Below, piece by piece: positions 1-8,153 of a stretch of 64,000 nucleotides of DNA. The position numbers were made by a program, and so were the translations under genes. The stretch lies in contig CAKPXA010000002.1 in the NCBI GenBank assembly GCA_934201845.1, forward strand, positions 1 through 64,000, given 5' to 3'. The notes beneath the pieces are model-generated. The model did no database searches, was not told where the DNA came from, and saw only the letters and a list, made by a program, of their open reading frames with translations. Every line of letters begins with the position of its first letter. Within the stretch, counting starts at the first letter, position 1. The DNA comes from an uncultured Ligilactobacillus sp. Its GTDB lineage: Bacteria; Bacillota; Bacilli; Lactobacillales; Lactobacillaceae.

Positions 1-76
1 GGGCAATGTTGTCCTTACGAAGCGTGTCAGGTCCGGAAGGAAGCAGCACTAAGTTTGGTTCGGCATGTGCTCCTTG
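1..76 (+). ncRNA. ffs: SRP RNA (4.5S-like), 3' part
   Basis: The stretch at about 27-48 contains GTCAGGTCCGGAAGGAAGCA, the near-invariant Ffh-binding domain IV loop region of bacterial signal recognition particle RNA. The 5' strand of the long helix lies outside the window, so the gene is partial and its 3' end is estimated. A strong hairpin with a T-run follows immediately. In Bacillota ffs commonly precedes dnaX, as here. Confidence 0.85.
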
Positions 77-92
77 TATGATGAAATCGAGA

Positions 93-121
93 CCCGGTCC
101 AGCAGAGGACCGGGATTTTTA
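93..121 (+). terminator. intrinsic terminator of ffs
   Basis: A perfect 8-bp stem CCCGGTCC/GGACCGGG with a six-base loop is followed by ATTTTTA. It separates the SRP RNA from dnaX. Confidence 0.85.
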
Positions 122-145
122 TTATCATGGAAAGGAAGCACTTCG

Positions 146-1897
146 ATGAGTTATCAAGCATTATACCGTGTCTGGCGTCCGCAGACGTTTGAAGACCTTG
201 TCGGACAGGACATGATTGTCAGAACATTGAAGAATGCCCTGGCGACGGGACAGACGTCTCATGCCTATCTGTTTGCGGGACCGCGCGGAACGGGCAAGAC
301 GTCCTGTGCCAAGCTGTTTGCGAAGGCTCTGAACTGTCCGAATCAGAAGGACGGCGACCCGTGCAACGAGTGCGAGATCTGCCGGGCAATCACCGAGGGA
401 CGCCTGAACGACGTGATCGAGATCGATGCTGCTTCCAACAACGGCGTCGAGGAGATCCGCGACATCAGGGACAAGGTCAAGTATGCGCCTACGCAGGCTG
501 ACTACAAGGTCTACATCATCGACGAAGTCCACATGCTGTCGACGAGCGCGTTCAACGCGCTGCTCAAGACGCTTGAGGAGCCGCCGGCAAACGTTGTCTT
601 CATTCTGGCGACGACCGACCCGCACAAGATTCCGGCGACGATCATCTCGAGGACGCAGCGTTTCGACTTCCGGCGGATCACCGCCGGCGTCATTCTCGAA
701 CGGATGGAATACATCCTGAAGCAGAAGGACCTCGAGTACGACGAGGCAGCTCTGAAGGTGATTGCCACGGCCGCTGAAGGCGGGATGCGCGATGCGCTCA
801 GCATTCTTGACCAGGTTCTGTCATTCGGTGACAACAAGGTGACGCTGGACAATGCGCTGCTTGTGACGGGCAGCGTGACAAGAGAGAACCTGATCAGGTA
901 TCTGAGCCAGGTGCAGGAGCACGAGACGGTTGCGGCGCTGAAGACGGTTCATGAAATCCTCGACGAGGGCAAGGACGCAAGGCGGCTCATCGAAGACCTC
1001 GTCAGCTGCTGCCGGGACCTGCTGCTTTACGGCCAGGCGCCGGAGATGCTCGAGGAGAAGGGAGCTGCACTTCTTGACGACGGCTTCAGGGAGCTGGCGG
1101 AAAAGAGCAACCCGGAAACGCTCTACCACTTCATCGACATCCTGAACGAGCAGCAGGAGAACATGCGCTACTCGATGCATGAGTCGGTGTATCTGGAAGT
1201 GCTGACAATCAGGCTGTCCCGGGCGGATGAGGTCGTCCGGGCAGAAAAGGTCCCGGCTTCTTCTTCCGCCCCCGCTCCCGAGTCTGCACTGAGGGAGCTT
1301 GACGAACTGAGAAGTCAGGTGAAGGCATTGCAAGACGAAGTGCAGAGCCTTGCCCGCGGTGGGAATGCCGCCCCGGCTCCGACGCAGCAGAAACGTCAGG
1401 CCGTGCGCATGAATGCCGACAAGGCCGAAATCCGCGTCGACGTCAACAGGGTCTACCAGATTCTCCGCGAGGCCACGAAGGGCGACAAGATGCGCTTTAC
1501 AACCTGCTGGACGGATATTCTGAACAAGATTGACTCGACTTCGACCAGGGCCATGATGAATCTGGCTTCGGTCGAGGCCGTCGGACCCGAGGGCGTGGTT
1601 ATCAGCTTTCAGAACGAGTTCGTCTGCGGTCGCGTCATCAGTGACGACAGGGTCAGGGACGAGTTCGAGAACAGCGTGAGTGCCATTTACGGCGACGTGA
1701 AGGATTTCGAGTACCTGCCGCTGAACCGCTGGCTGAACATCAGGCAGGAGTACATCAGGCAGATGAGGGAGGGAACGCTTCCCCGGGCCGAGGAACTGAA
1801 GGACGTCGAACCCGAACCGGAGAAGGACGGGGAGGACATTGTGAGAAAGGCCGAGGACCTCTTCGGCAGTGACATAGTTGAAGTCAAGGAAGATTGA
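146..1897 (+). CDS. dnaX: DNA polymerase III subunits gamma/tau
   Basis: Clamp-loader ATPase of the replisome, 583 aa. The start at 146 (MSYQALYRVWRP) is chosen because it gives the family N-terminus and has AAAGGAAG just upstream; an in-frame upstream start at 65 would run through the SRP RNA and its terminator. Visible motifs: Walker A GPRGTGKTS at about 45-53, a zinc module C64/C73/C76/C79, Walker B IIDEVH near 125, and the sensor segment SRTQRFDF, where most homologues have SRC. The C-terminal third holds a variable linker and the tau-specific region. It heads a four-gene run with ybaB, recR and yaaL, the standard Bacillota order. Confidence 0.97.
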   Translation: MSYQALYRVWRPQTFEDLVGQDMIVRTLKNALATGQTSHAYLFAGPRGTGKTSCAKLFAKALNCPNQKDGDPCNECEICRAITEGRLNDVIEIDAASNNGVEEIRDIRDKVKYAPTQADYKVYIIDEVHMLSTSAFNALLKTLEEPPANVVFILATTDPHKIPATIISRTQRFDFRRITAGVILERMEYILKQKDLEYDEAALKVIATAAEGGMRDALSILDQVLSFGDNKVTLDNALLVTGSVTRENLIRYLSQVQEHETVAALKTVHEILDEGKDARRLIEDLVSCCRDLLLYGQAPEMLEEKGAALLDDGFRELAEKSNPETLYHFIDILNEQQENMRYSMHESVYLEVLTIRLSRADEVVRAEKVPASSSAPAPESALRELDELRSQVKALQDEVQSLARGGNAAPAPTQQKRQAVRMNADKAEIRVDVNRVYQILREATKGDKMRFTTCWTDILNKIDSTSTRAMMNLASVEAVGPEGVVISFQNEFVCGRVISDDRVRDEFENSVSAIYGDVKDFEYLPLNRWLNIRQEYIRQMREGTLPRAEELKDVEPEPEKDGEDIVRKAEDLFGSDIVEVKED

Positions 1898-1911
1898 AAG
1901 GATGATTTGAA

Positions 1912-2223
1912 ATGATGCGTGGAATGAACATGCAGGGTATGATGAAGCAGATGCAGAAGATGCAGAAGAACATGCAGAAGGACCAGGAGGAACTCCAGAA
2001 GACGGTGTTCGAGGGACATGCCCCTGATGACGCCGTCGTCGTGAAGTTCACGGGCGACCACAGGATGACGGACATCACCATCAAGGAGGAGGCCGTTGAT
2101 CCGGACGACGTCGACATGCTCCAGGACCTCGTGATTGCCGCAGTCAATGAGGCGATGAAGAAGATTGACGACGAGACGCAGCGGACGATGGGCAAGTATT
2201 CACGCGGCATCCCGGGACTTTAG
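1912..2223 (+). CDS. ybaB: nucleoid-associated protein, YbaB/EbfC family
   Basis: Small DNA-binding protein of 103 aa with the usual Met/Gln-rich N-terminal helix (repeats of MQKMQK) and the family core around [17 protein letters not shown]. Members bind DNA as tweezers-shaped dimers and are linked to nucleoid organisation and recombination. It lies 14 bp after dnaX and 20 bp before recR, so it is almost certainly cotranscribed. GAAAGGATG precedes the double ATG; the first ATG is used here, and the second is possible. Confidence 0.95.
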   Translation: MMRGMNMQGMMKQMQKMQKNMQKDQEELQKTVFEGHAPDDAVVVKFTGDHRMTDITIKEEAVDPDDVDMLQDLVIAAVNEAMKKIDDETQRTMGKYSRGIPGL

Positions 2224-2243
2224 GATAAAGGGGTCCAGATCAG

Positions 2244-2843
2244 ATGCAGTATCCAGAACCAATTGCAAAGCTGATTGACAGCTACATGCGCCTGCCGAAC
2301 ATCGGCGAGAAGACGGCAGTCAGGCTGGCGTTCTTCACGATTGACATGGATGAGGCGGATGTCAGGGACTTTGCTGACGCGCTCGTGGCTGCCAAGCGCG
2401 ACCTGCACTACTGCAGCGTGTGCGGCAACATCACGGAAAACGACCCGTGTGTGATCTGCGCCGACAGGACGCGCGACCGGGAGAAGCTGATCGTCGTCGA
2501 GCAGGTCAAGGACGTCATGGCGTTTGAGAAGCTCCGCGACTATCACGGACTCTATCATGTGCTTCACGGTGTGCTTTCGCCGAGCGAGGGCATCGGACCG
2601 GAGGACATCAACGTCAAGGGCCTGATCAGACGCCTGCAGGAGAATCCCGACATCAAGGAGGTCATTCTGGCAACGAACGCCACGCCGGAGGGCGAGGCCA
2701 CGGCGATGTACATCTCGCGGCTGATCAGGCCCGCAGGCATCAGGACGACGCGCCTTGCTCACGGACTTGCCGTCGGAAGCGACATCGAGTACGCCGACGA
2801 GATGACTCTGTTCAAGGCAGTCGAAGGAAGACAGGAAATCTGA
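2244..2843 (+). CDS. recR: recombination mediator protein RecR
   Basis: 199 aa, normal length for RecR, which loads RecA at ssDNA gaps together with RecF and RecO. Visible parts: the N-terminal helix-hairpin-helix ([17 protein letters not shown]), the four-cysteine zinc finger [16 protein letters not shown] at about residues 57-72, and the Toprim region beginning [15 protein letters not shown], with an acidic loop near [14 protein letters not shown]. It follows ybaB with a spacer containing AAAGGGG. Confidence 0.97.
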   Translation: MQYPEPIAKLIDSYMRLPNIGEKTAVRLAFFTIDMDEADVRDFADALVAAKRDLHYCSVCGNITENDPCVICADRTRDREKLIVVEQVKDVMAFEKLRDYHGLYHVLHGVLSPSEGIGPEDINVKGLIRRLQENPDIKEVILATNATPEGEATAMYISRLIRPAGIRTTRLAHGLAVGSDIEYADEMTLFKAVEGRQEI

Positions 2844-2858
2844 TTAGAGGTGAGTTTC

Positions 2859-3098
2859 ATGTTTGGAAGAAGGAGCCATGAGCTTCGCAGCACGTATGAC
2901 GGATTCCTGCTGGATGCGATTGACGATGCCAAGAGAGGCTGGGACCATGCCCGTCAGACTGAAGAGGCCGTTTATGACGCCGACGAGGAGCTGACGGCTG
3001 AGACGCAGTTTGCCCGCGCGAAGTACGAGTTCCTGTACCGCGAGGCCAAGCGCCGCAAGGTTCACGGCCGCATCCAGTCTTCCGTCTTCGGAAGATGA
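2859..3098 (+). CDS. yaaL: YaaL-like protein (DUF2508)
   Basis: 79-aa hydrophilic protein starting MFGRRSHELR and ending in a basic tail. Length, the aromatic/Arg pattern (DAKRGWDHARQ, EFLYREAKRRK) and its place directly after recR all fit the YaaL/DUF2508 family, whose function is unknown. ATG 2859 is preferred because AGAGGTG lies six bases upstream; an in-frame GTG at 2850 would overlap that ribosome-binding site. It ends the dnaX operon, with a terminator about 30 bp downstream. Confidence 0.85.
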   Translation: MFGRRSHELRSTYDGFLLDAIDDAKRGWDHARQTEEAVYDADEELTAETQFARAKYEFLYREAKRRKVHGRIQSSVFGR

Positions 3099-3126
3099 GA
3101 GCCTCCGCAATTCAGATGATTCAGGA

Positions 3127-3153
3127 GATGCCGGATTATCGGCATCTTTTTTT
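3127..3153 (+). terminator. terminator of the dnaX-yaaL operon
   Basis: Stem GATGCCG/CGGCATC with a six-base loop, followed by seven T. Confidence 0.85.
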
Positions 3154-3181
3154 GGAATTGCCGCCGTTTTGGCTTCATCCA

Positions 3182-3203
3182 CTGCATTTTCCGGAAAATG
3201 CAG
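3182..3203. repeat. head-to-head pair of the CTGCATTT/AAATGCAG octamer
   Basis: CTGCATTT at 3182-3189 and AAATGCAG at 3196-3203 form a nearly continuous perfect palindrome of 22 bp or more, centred on CCGG, just downstream of the yaaL terminator. It is the tightest inverted pair of the over-represented octamer described in the findings. Confidence 0.8.
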
Positions 3204-3264
3204 TGTTGGCTTTTATAATTGAGGAAAATAAAGTAGAATAGTATTTAAAGTGAGGTCGTGAAAA

Positions 3265-3906
3265 GTGAGTGGAATGTTCATAACGTTTGAGGGAACGGAC
3301 GGATCCGGGAAGACAAGCGTAATAAGAGAAGTTGTCAGAGAACTTGAGGAAGGCGGCAGAACGGACTTCATTCTGACCAGGGAGCCCGGCGGAAACCGGA
3401 TTTCCGAGGCAATCAGGGACGTCATCCTGGATGACCGCTTCACCGAAATGGATGCGAGGACGGAGGCTCTGCTCTATGCAGCGGCCAGAAGGCAGCATCT
3501 TGTCGAGACGATTGTTCCTGCGCTTGAAGCGGGGAAGCTTGTCCTCTGCGACCGGTTCGTCGACAGTTCGATTGCCTATCAGGGCGCGGGCAGAAGCATC
3601 GGGGCAGCCGATGTCCATGAGATGAACCGATTCGCAACGGACGGGATTGAGCCGGACCTGACGATTCTTCTCGACATTGAGCCGGAACTTGGTCTTGAAC
3701 GGATCAGAAGCAGCCGTCAGGACGAGGTGAACAGGCTGGATCACGAGAAGATGTCGTTCTATCACCGGGTTCACGACGCATACAGGAAGCTGGCACAGGA
3801 AAACGGGCAGAGAATTGTCACAGTCGACGCCTCGGGGACGCCTGAGGAAGTGACTGACGAGGTCAGGGCGGTTCTGAGAAGACGCGCCGGGGAGTTCTTC
3901 GCCTGA
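3265..3906 (+). CDS. tmk: thymidylate kinase
   Basis: Phosphorylates dTMP to dTDP. 213 aa, normal length. The P-loop GTDGSGKTS is at about residues 10-18, the TREPGG loop follows near 37, and the DRFVDSSIAYQG segment (DR motif) near 93. GTG 3265 is preferred, with TGAGGT eight bases upstream; ATG 3274 is the alternative. It begins a second block in the order tmk-darA-holB-yabA-rsmI seen in Bacillus. Confidence 0.97.
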   Translation: MSGMFITFEGTDGSGKTSVIREVVRELEEGGRTDFILTREPGGNRISEAIRDVILDDRFTEMDARTEALLYAAARRQHLVETIVPALEAGKLVLCDRFVDSSIAYQGAGRSIGAADVHEMNRFATDGIEPDLTILLDIEPELGLERIRSSRQDEVNRLDHEKMSFYHRVHDAYRKLAQENGQRIVTVDASGTPEEVTDEVRAVLRRRAGEFFA

Positions 3907-3937
3907 CAATTCCAATCTGAAAGGCAGGGAGATTATA

Positions 3938-4264
3938 ATGAAGTTAATTGTTACCATCGTCCAGGACAAGGACAGCGGCAGGCTGAGCAGCGCGTTCATC
4001 GACGCCGACATCAGGGCGACGAAGCTGTCGTCGACGGGCGGATTCCTTCGTTCCGGCAACACGACGTTTCTGATCGGCATTGATGATGAGAGGGTCGATG
4101 AAGTGCTCGCCATCATCAAGGACGTTTCAAGGAAGCGTCAGGAGTACATGAATCCGTCCGTGAATGCGGACAGCCCGATTGAGGCGGCGACGTATCCGAT
4201 TGAGGTCGAAGTCGGCGGGGCCACCGTGTTCGTCCTTCCAGTCGAGCGTTTTCTGCATTTTTAG
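3938..4264 (+). CDS. darA: PII-like cyclic-di-AMP receptor DarA/PstA (YaaQ)
   Basis: 108-aa trimeric PII-like protein. The start MKLIVTIVQDKD, the segment STGGFLRSGNTTFLIGI and the terminal VFVLPVERFLHF match the DarA/PstA family, which binds c-di-AMP. Its position between tmk and holB is the conserved one. The downstream target is unknown in most species. A KimA-type potassium importer, another c-di-AMP-linked protein, is encoded at 22.2 kb. The last codons contain one copy of the CTGCATTT octamer. Confidence 0.94.
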   Translation: MKLIVTIVQDKDSGRLSSAFIDADIRATKLSSTGGFLRSGNTTFLIGIDDERVDEVLAIIKDVSRKRQEYMNPSVNADSPIEAATYPIEVEVGGATVFVLPVERFLHF

Positions 4265-4266
4265 CC

Positions 4267-5259
4267 ATGAAGCAGGAAATAACGGAACTTCAGCCGCTTT
4301 TGACGAAGCACTTCGCCGCGCTTGTCAGCAGGGGTGAGCTGTCACATGCCTACCTGTTCTCCGGACCGGCGGGAACCGGCCGGCTTGAGCTTGCGCTTTG
4401 GACTGCGCAGGCGGCATTCTGCGAGGACCGCCGGGACGGCCGTCCCTGTGGCAAATGCAGTGCCTGCCGCAGGATAGGTGAACATGTCTTTCCGGACGTC
4501 GTTGAAGTGGCTCCCGACGGCGCTTCCATCAAGGTCGACCAGATTCGCTTTCTCAAGTCAGAGTTCAGCAGGAGCGGGGTTGAGGGGACGAAGAAGTTCT
4601 TCATCATCTCGGATGCGGAGAAGATGACCGCCGGTGCGGCCAACAGCCTGCTGAAGTTTCTCGAGGAACCGAGCGGGGATGTCTGCGCCTTTCTGCTGAC
4701 GGAAAACGCCGGGCTGATTCTGCCGACAATCGTCTCGCGCTGCCAGGAGTTCGAGCTTCAGGCACCGGGATTCGACGATCTGGTCGCAGAACTTGAGAAG
4801 GACGGCATTTCCCGTGACCGGGCCGTCTTTCTGGTCAGCCTGACTGACAGCCTGGAAGCTGCGCGCCGTCTTGCCGCAGACGAGGAGTTTGCGGCGATGT
4901 CTTCTGACGTCAGGGAATGGTTCAGACTCGTCATGGCCGGTGACCTGCGTGCCTTCGTCAATGTGACGACGCGGCTCAGACAGTACATGACGGACCGGGA
5001 GAGACAGAACATGATGCTTGACATGATTGTTCTTCTGACCCGCGATGTCATGCTGCTCGGCCTTGACGAAGAAAGCAGGGTCTCGGTCGAGGCGCTTCGC
5101 GGCGAGATGACTGCATTTTCCATGCGGACCGGTTCCGACCGGACCTGCCGCGCGGTTGAACTGGTTCTGGACGCAAGAAAGCTCATGGCGGTCAACGTCT
5201 CGTTTCAGAACATTGTGGAATCATTGACGCTGAAACTTGTAAGCTGTTATCATGAGTAG
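4267..5259 (+). CDS. holB: DNA polymerase III subunit delta'
   Basis: 330-aa clamp-loader subunit related to DnaX. It has the RFC-like N-terminus (SHAYLFSGPAGTGR), a zinc module built from the cysteines in CEDRRDGRPCGKCSAC, and the SRCQEFEL sensor segment. The Walker A lysine position is GTGRLE, lacking the GKT of an active ATPase, as expected for delta'. It starts two bases after the darA stop without an obvious ribosome-binding site, suggesting translational coupling. It contains two copies of the AAATGCAG/CTGCATTT octamer. Confidence 0.95.
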   Translation: MKQEITELQPLLTKHFAALVSRGELSHAYLFSGPAGTGRLELALWTAQAAFCEDRRDGRPCGKCSACRRIGEHVFPDVVEVAPDGASIKVDQIRFLKSEFSRSGVEGTKKFFIISDAEKMTAGAANSLLKFLEEPSGDVCAFLLTENAGLILPTIVSRCQEFELQAPGFDDLVAELEKDGISRDRAVFLVSLTDSLEAARRLAADEEFAAMSSDVREWFRLVMAGDLRAFVNVTTRLRQYMTDRERQNMMLDMIVLLTRDVMLLGLDEESRVSVEALRGEMTAFSMRTGSDRTCRAVELVLDARKLMAVNVSFQNIVESLTLKLVSCYHE

Positions 5260-5273
5260 TTGAGGGTGATATT

Positions 5274-5627
5274 TTGAAGAAAAACGAACTTCTGGAAAGC
5301 TTCGAGAGCATGGAGAAGCTTTCCCGGCAGATGCTGAAGACGGTTGCTGACGTCAAGGCTGAGATGGACAGAATCGCCGAAAAGAACGCCGAACTTGAAA
5401 TCGAGAACATCCACCTGCGCGAGCGGCTTGACGAGATAGTCAGAAGCAAGGACGGAAACGGCGGCAAGTCCGGGAGCGAAGGCCTCTCCCAGTCGCGCAA
5501 GAACCTGGAGAAGCTCTATGACGAGGGCTTTCACGTCTGCAACGTGGACAACATGTACGGTTCACGCCGCGTCAATGACGAGCCGTGTGTATTCTGCCAG
5601 GATGTAATATACGGAGACAGACACTGA
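5274..5627 (+). CDS. yabA: replication initiation control protein YabA
   Basis: 117 aa. YabA binds DnaA and the clamp DnaN to limit initiation. The N-terminal half is a coiled coil (about 1-65) and the C-terminal half has the zinc-binding pattern HVCNVDN..CVFC. TTG 5274 is the start, with GAGGGTGAT upstream. The overlapping rsmI start (TGATG) implies coupling. The ricT gene that often sits between holB and yabA is absent here. Confidence 0.93.
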   Translation: MKKNELLESFESMEKLSRQMLKTVADVKAEMDRIAEKNAELEIENIHLRERLDEIVRSKDGNGGKSGSEGLSQSRKNLEKLYDEGFHVCNVDNMYGSRRVNDEPCVFCQDVIYGDRH

Positions 5628-6508
5628 TGAGCATAGACAAGATGAGCAGCTTTGCCGGCGTGCACGAGACGGGCACGCTCTACCTCGTTCCGACGCCGAT
5701 TGGCAACCTGGGAGACATGACGGCCCGCGCCGTCCGGACGCTCGGGGACGTTGACCTGATCTGCGCCGAGGACACGAGGAACACGCAGAAGCTCCTGAAC
5801 CACTTTGAAATAGAAACGCCGCAGATCAGCTTTCACGAGCACAATACAAGGGAGAGAATTCCGCAGCTCGTCGACAGGCTGCTTTCCGGCCAGAACCTGG
5901 CACAGGTCAGCGACGCGGGGATGCCGTCAATCAGCGACCCCGGCCACGAACTGGTTGAGGCCTGCATCGAAAACGGCATTCCGGTGGCGCCCCTTCCAGG
6001 TCCGAATGCGGCCCTGACGGCGCTTATTGCCTCTGGTCTTGCCCCGCAGCCCTTCCTCTTCTACGGTTTCCTGCCGAGAAAGGCAAAGGATTTAAAGGAG
6101 GAGCTTGCACGGCTCAATGCGCAGACCGTGACGCTGATTTTCTATGAAGCTCCGCACCGCCTGAGGAAGACCCTTCAGGCAATGAAGGAGGCCTTCGGAC
6201 CGGACCGCCGCGTCGTGCTCTGCCGCGAGCTCACGAAGCGCTACGAGGAATTCCTGCGCGGAACAATGGACGAAGCTCTGGATTTTGCATCTGAAGACGA
6301 GGTCAGGGGCGAGTTCGTCGTGATTGTGGAAGGAAACAGCTGCGCCGCGAAGCCGGAGGAGACGGACAGCGGTCTGACGATTGAGGAGGAGGTCGACCGG
6401 CTCGTTGAAGGCGGAATGAAGCCGAACGCCGCCATCAAGGAAACGGCCTCCCGCCGCGGAATGAAGAAGCAGGAAGTCTATGCCGTCTATCACCATCTGA
6501 ACGACTAA
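5627..6508 (+). CDS. rsmI: 16S rRNA 2'-O-methyltransferase RsmI
   Basis: 293-aa tetrapyrrole-methylase-fold enzyme that methylates C1402 of 16S rRNA. Signature stretches are LYLVPTPIGNLGDMT, ICAEDTRNTQKLL, QVSDAGMPSISDPG and PLPGPNAALTALI. ATG 5627 overlaps the yabA stop and has GGAG ten bases upstream; an in-frame upstream ATG at 5585 lies inside yabA and is not preferred. Confidence 0.96.
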   Translation: MSIDKMSSFAGVHETGTLYLVPTPIGNLGDMTARAVRTLGDVDLICAEDTRNTQKLLNHFEIETPQISFHEHNTRERIPQLVDRLLSGQNLAQVSDAGMPSISDPGHELVEACIENGIPVAPLPGPNAALTALIASGLAPQPFLFYGFLPRKAKDLKEELARLNAQTVTLIFYEAPHRLRKTLQAMKEAFGPDRRVVLCRELTKRYEEFLRGTMDEALDFASEDEVRGEFVVIVEGNSCAAKPEETDSGLTIEEEVDRLVEGGMKPNAAIKETASRRGMKKQEVYAVYHHLND

Positions 6509-6523
6509 TCAGGAGGAACTGAC

Positions 6524-7279
6524 TTGGAAAGCAAAGGATACAGCGAAAAGCACCGCATAACCTACTATGAAACCGACCTGACCGGCACCGTCGGCATCGG
6601 CCGGCTGGTTGACCTCATGATGCTTTCATGCAATGACCAGAGCGACGAACTCGGCCTTTCGAGCGAGAAGATCAACCAGATGGGACTTGGCTGGATTGTC
6701 ACGCAGAATATGATTGACATCAAGCGCCCGCCGCGCCGCGGTGAGACAATCTACATCACGACGCACGCACAGAGCTACAACCGCTACTTCTGCTACCGCG
6801 ACTTCTGGATTCACGACATCAGAAAGCAGGAACTCGCGCACATGCACACCATCTTCGCCCTGATGGACCAGAATGCAAGAAAGATTGCGCGGATCCCCGA
6901 AGAGATTGTCGCCCCGTACAATTCCGAGTACACCACGAAAATCGAGCGCCTGCCGCTGCCGAAGGAACCCGAGCGGATTGACCGTCAGAAGGAATACGAA
7001 GTCCGCTTCTGGGACATCGATGTCAACCGTCACGTCAACAACGTCCACTACTTCGAGTGGATGCTCGACGCCCTTGACCTCGACTTCCTTCTGAAGTACC
7101 AGCCGGTAAGCATGAACATCGAGTACAAGAAGGAAATCCGCTACGGTCAGAAGGCCGTAAGTCAGGCACAGATCACGATGACCGGCGTCGACACCGTCAC
7201 GACCCGTCATGAAATCAAGGTCGGTGACGAACTCTCCTGCCGCGCCGTCTGTGACTGGAAGGAACGCCACAACGAATGA
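6524..7279 (+). CDS. acyl-ACP thioesterase
   Basis: 251-aa double-hotdog protein that would release free fatty acids from acyl-carrier protein. The two repeats are visible: the first begins HRITYYETDLTGTVGIGRLVDLMMLS, the second EVRFWDIDVNRHVNNVHYFEWMLDAL. The N-x-H-x-N-N segment is typical of FatA-like bacterial enzymes. TTG start with AGGAGGAAC upstream, 15 bp after rsmI, and followed by a terminator, so it probably closes the tmk operon. Confidence 0.9.
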   Translation: MESKGYSEKHRITYYETDLTGTVGIGRLVDLMMLSCNDQSDELGLSSEKINQMGLGWIVTQNMIDIKRPPRRGETIYITTHAQSYNRYFCYRDFWIHDIRKQELAHMHTIFALMDQNARKIARIPEEIVAPYNSEYTTKIERLPLPKEPERIDRQKEYEVRFWDIDVNRHVNNVHYFEWMLDALDLDFLLKYQPVSMNIEYKKEIRYGQKAVSQAQITMTGVDTVTTRHEIKVGDELSCRAVCDWKERHNE

Positions 7280-7286
7280 CAGTATT

Positions 7287-7313
7287 CCGGAGCGCCCGCG
7301 TTCCGGTTTTTTG
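7287..7313 (+). terminator. terminator after the thioesterase gene
   Basis: CCGGA/TCCGG outer stem with a GC inner pair, followed by TTTTTTT. Confidence 0.75.
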
Positions 7314-7315
7314 TT

Positions 7316-7420
7316 CTCTCAGACAATTGAGGATAAGACTTCGCTTCAAGAATGGAGCGAGGTCTTTTTATTTGTTCAGACAGGAAAATGCAGAGCCGTC
7401 AACACCGCTGTATTTTTCAT
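7316..7420 (+). repeat. interspersed repeat R1 (hairpin family)
   Basis: Diverged member of a family with copies at 15.7, 25.4 and 35.9 kb. It holds the characteristic hairpin AAGACTTCGCT...AGCGAGGTCTT (7335-7366) with a T-run, then one AAATGCAG octamer (7386) and the shared tail GTCAACACCGCTG (7397-7409). The ISL3-like left end is degraded in this copy. Confidence 0.6.
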
Positions 7421-7512
7421 GGCTGAGCAGCAGGTTCCATTCACGGCCTGGCGGCTCGCTTGAGCCGGTGACCATGGGCATATGGCAGATTCTGTTGAAT
7501 TTGCCAACGGTC

Positions 7513-7575
7513 TACGGGCAAATGGCTCGAAACCGCCGAAATGCCCGTAACGGCTACGGGCAAATCGCCCGAAAA
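7513..7575. repeat. short alternating repeats with TACGGGCA
   Basis: TACGGGCA occurs at 7513 and 7555 and inverted (TGCCCGTA) at 7542 and again at 7861. Around them CAAATsGCyCGAAA is repeated at 7518, 7560 and 7838. Units A (7518-7550) and C (7838-7869) are 32-bp direct repeats with a few differences. No coding capacity is recognised here. Confidence 0.6.
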
Positions 7576-7721
7576 TGCTCAAATGGAGCTGAGATGAAAT
7601 GTGAAATCTGCAGAAAATGGTCAGCCAAACGAAAAAAGCAGGTGTAAATGAGTATGCAATCGATGCTTCTGAATTCAATCTTGTCTTCCAGAGACTGAAT
7701 TTGGCATGAAAACCAGGATTG

Positions 7722-7804
7722 GTATATACAGATTACATCAGAAAACGGAAAACTGATGTAAAATTACATCAAAAACGCCAAAACTGATGTAATTAGTATA
7801 TACA
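7722..7804. repeat. 65-bp tandem palindrome block flanked by 9-bp direct repeats
   Basis: Two hairpins lie in tandem: TTACATCAG/CTGATGTAA (7733-7761) and ATTACATCA/TGATGTAAT (7763-7793), each with an A-rich 11-13 base loop. The block is flanked by perfect direct repeats GTATATACA at 7722-7730 and 7796-7804. The shape fits a very small mobile element with a target duplication, or an operator array. Confidence 0.6.
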
Positions 7805-7953
7805 ATCTCTTTTAATTCCAATATTTCGTCCCAGCCCCAAATCGCCCGAAAAACACAAAATGCCCGTAAACCCGGCCGCAATCATGAGACAAATTCCGGG
7901 TCATGATTCGCTCGGATGAATACGCAATGATATATGAAAAAATTCTTTGGCGT

Positions 7954-7968
7954 TGACATGTCATGTCA
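7954..7968. promoter_or_regulatory. perfect palindrome upstream of acnA
   Basis: TGACATGTCATGTCA is a perfect 15-bp palindrome about 190 bp before acnA. A near copy lies at 8044. This suggests a binding site for a dimeric regulator of the acnA-citZ-icd genes. The regulator is unknown. Confidence 0.5.
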
Positions 7969-8043
7969 GGCGCAGACACTGAGAAAACAGTTAGAGCCAC
8001 CGGCTTTACGTACGTTTCCGGTAAGCGGTTGAAATGTTGATGC

Positions 8044-8058
8044 TGACATGAGATGTCA
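8044..8058. promoter_or_regulatory. second TGACATG palindrome upstream of acnA
   Basis: TGACATGAGATGTCA differs from the palindrome at 7954 at two positions and sits about 30 bp upstream of the predicted -35 box of acnA. Confidence 0.5.
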
Positions 8059-8087
8059 TTAAATCGAACACGACATGGAACATGAAA

Positions 8088-8117
8088 TTGGCGCTTTAAT
8101 TAAAAATGTGTTAGAAT
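8088..8117 (+). promoter_or_regulatory. predicted promoter of acnA-citZ-icd
   Basis: -35 TTGGCG and -10 TAGAAT with an 18-bp spacer, 36 bp before the acnA start. Confidence 0.5.
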
Positions 8118-8153
8118 GGATTAATAATACTTAAAAGAGGGTCGGTGCATGCT

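Noticed and set aside
65..145. Upstream extension of dnaX to ATG 65
   Set aside because: The extension runs through the SRP RNA end and its terminator, and the family N-terminus begins at 146.
3175..4119. 314-codon minus-strand frame across tmk
   Set aside because: It lies opposite tmk and part of darA, both clear families.
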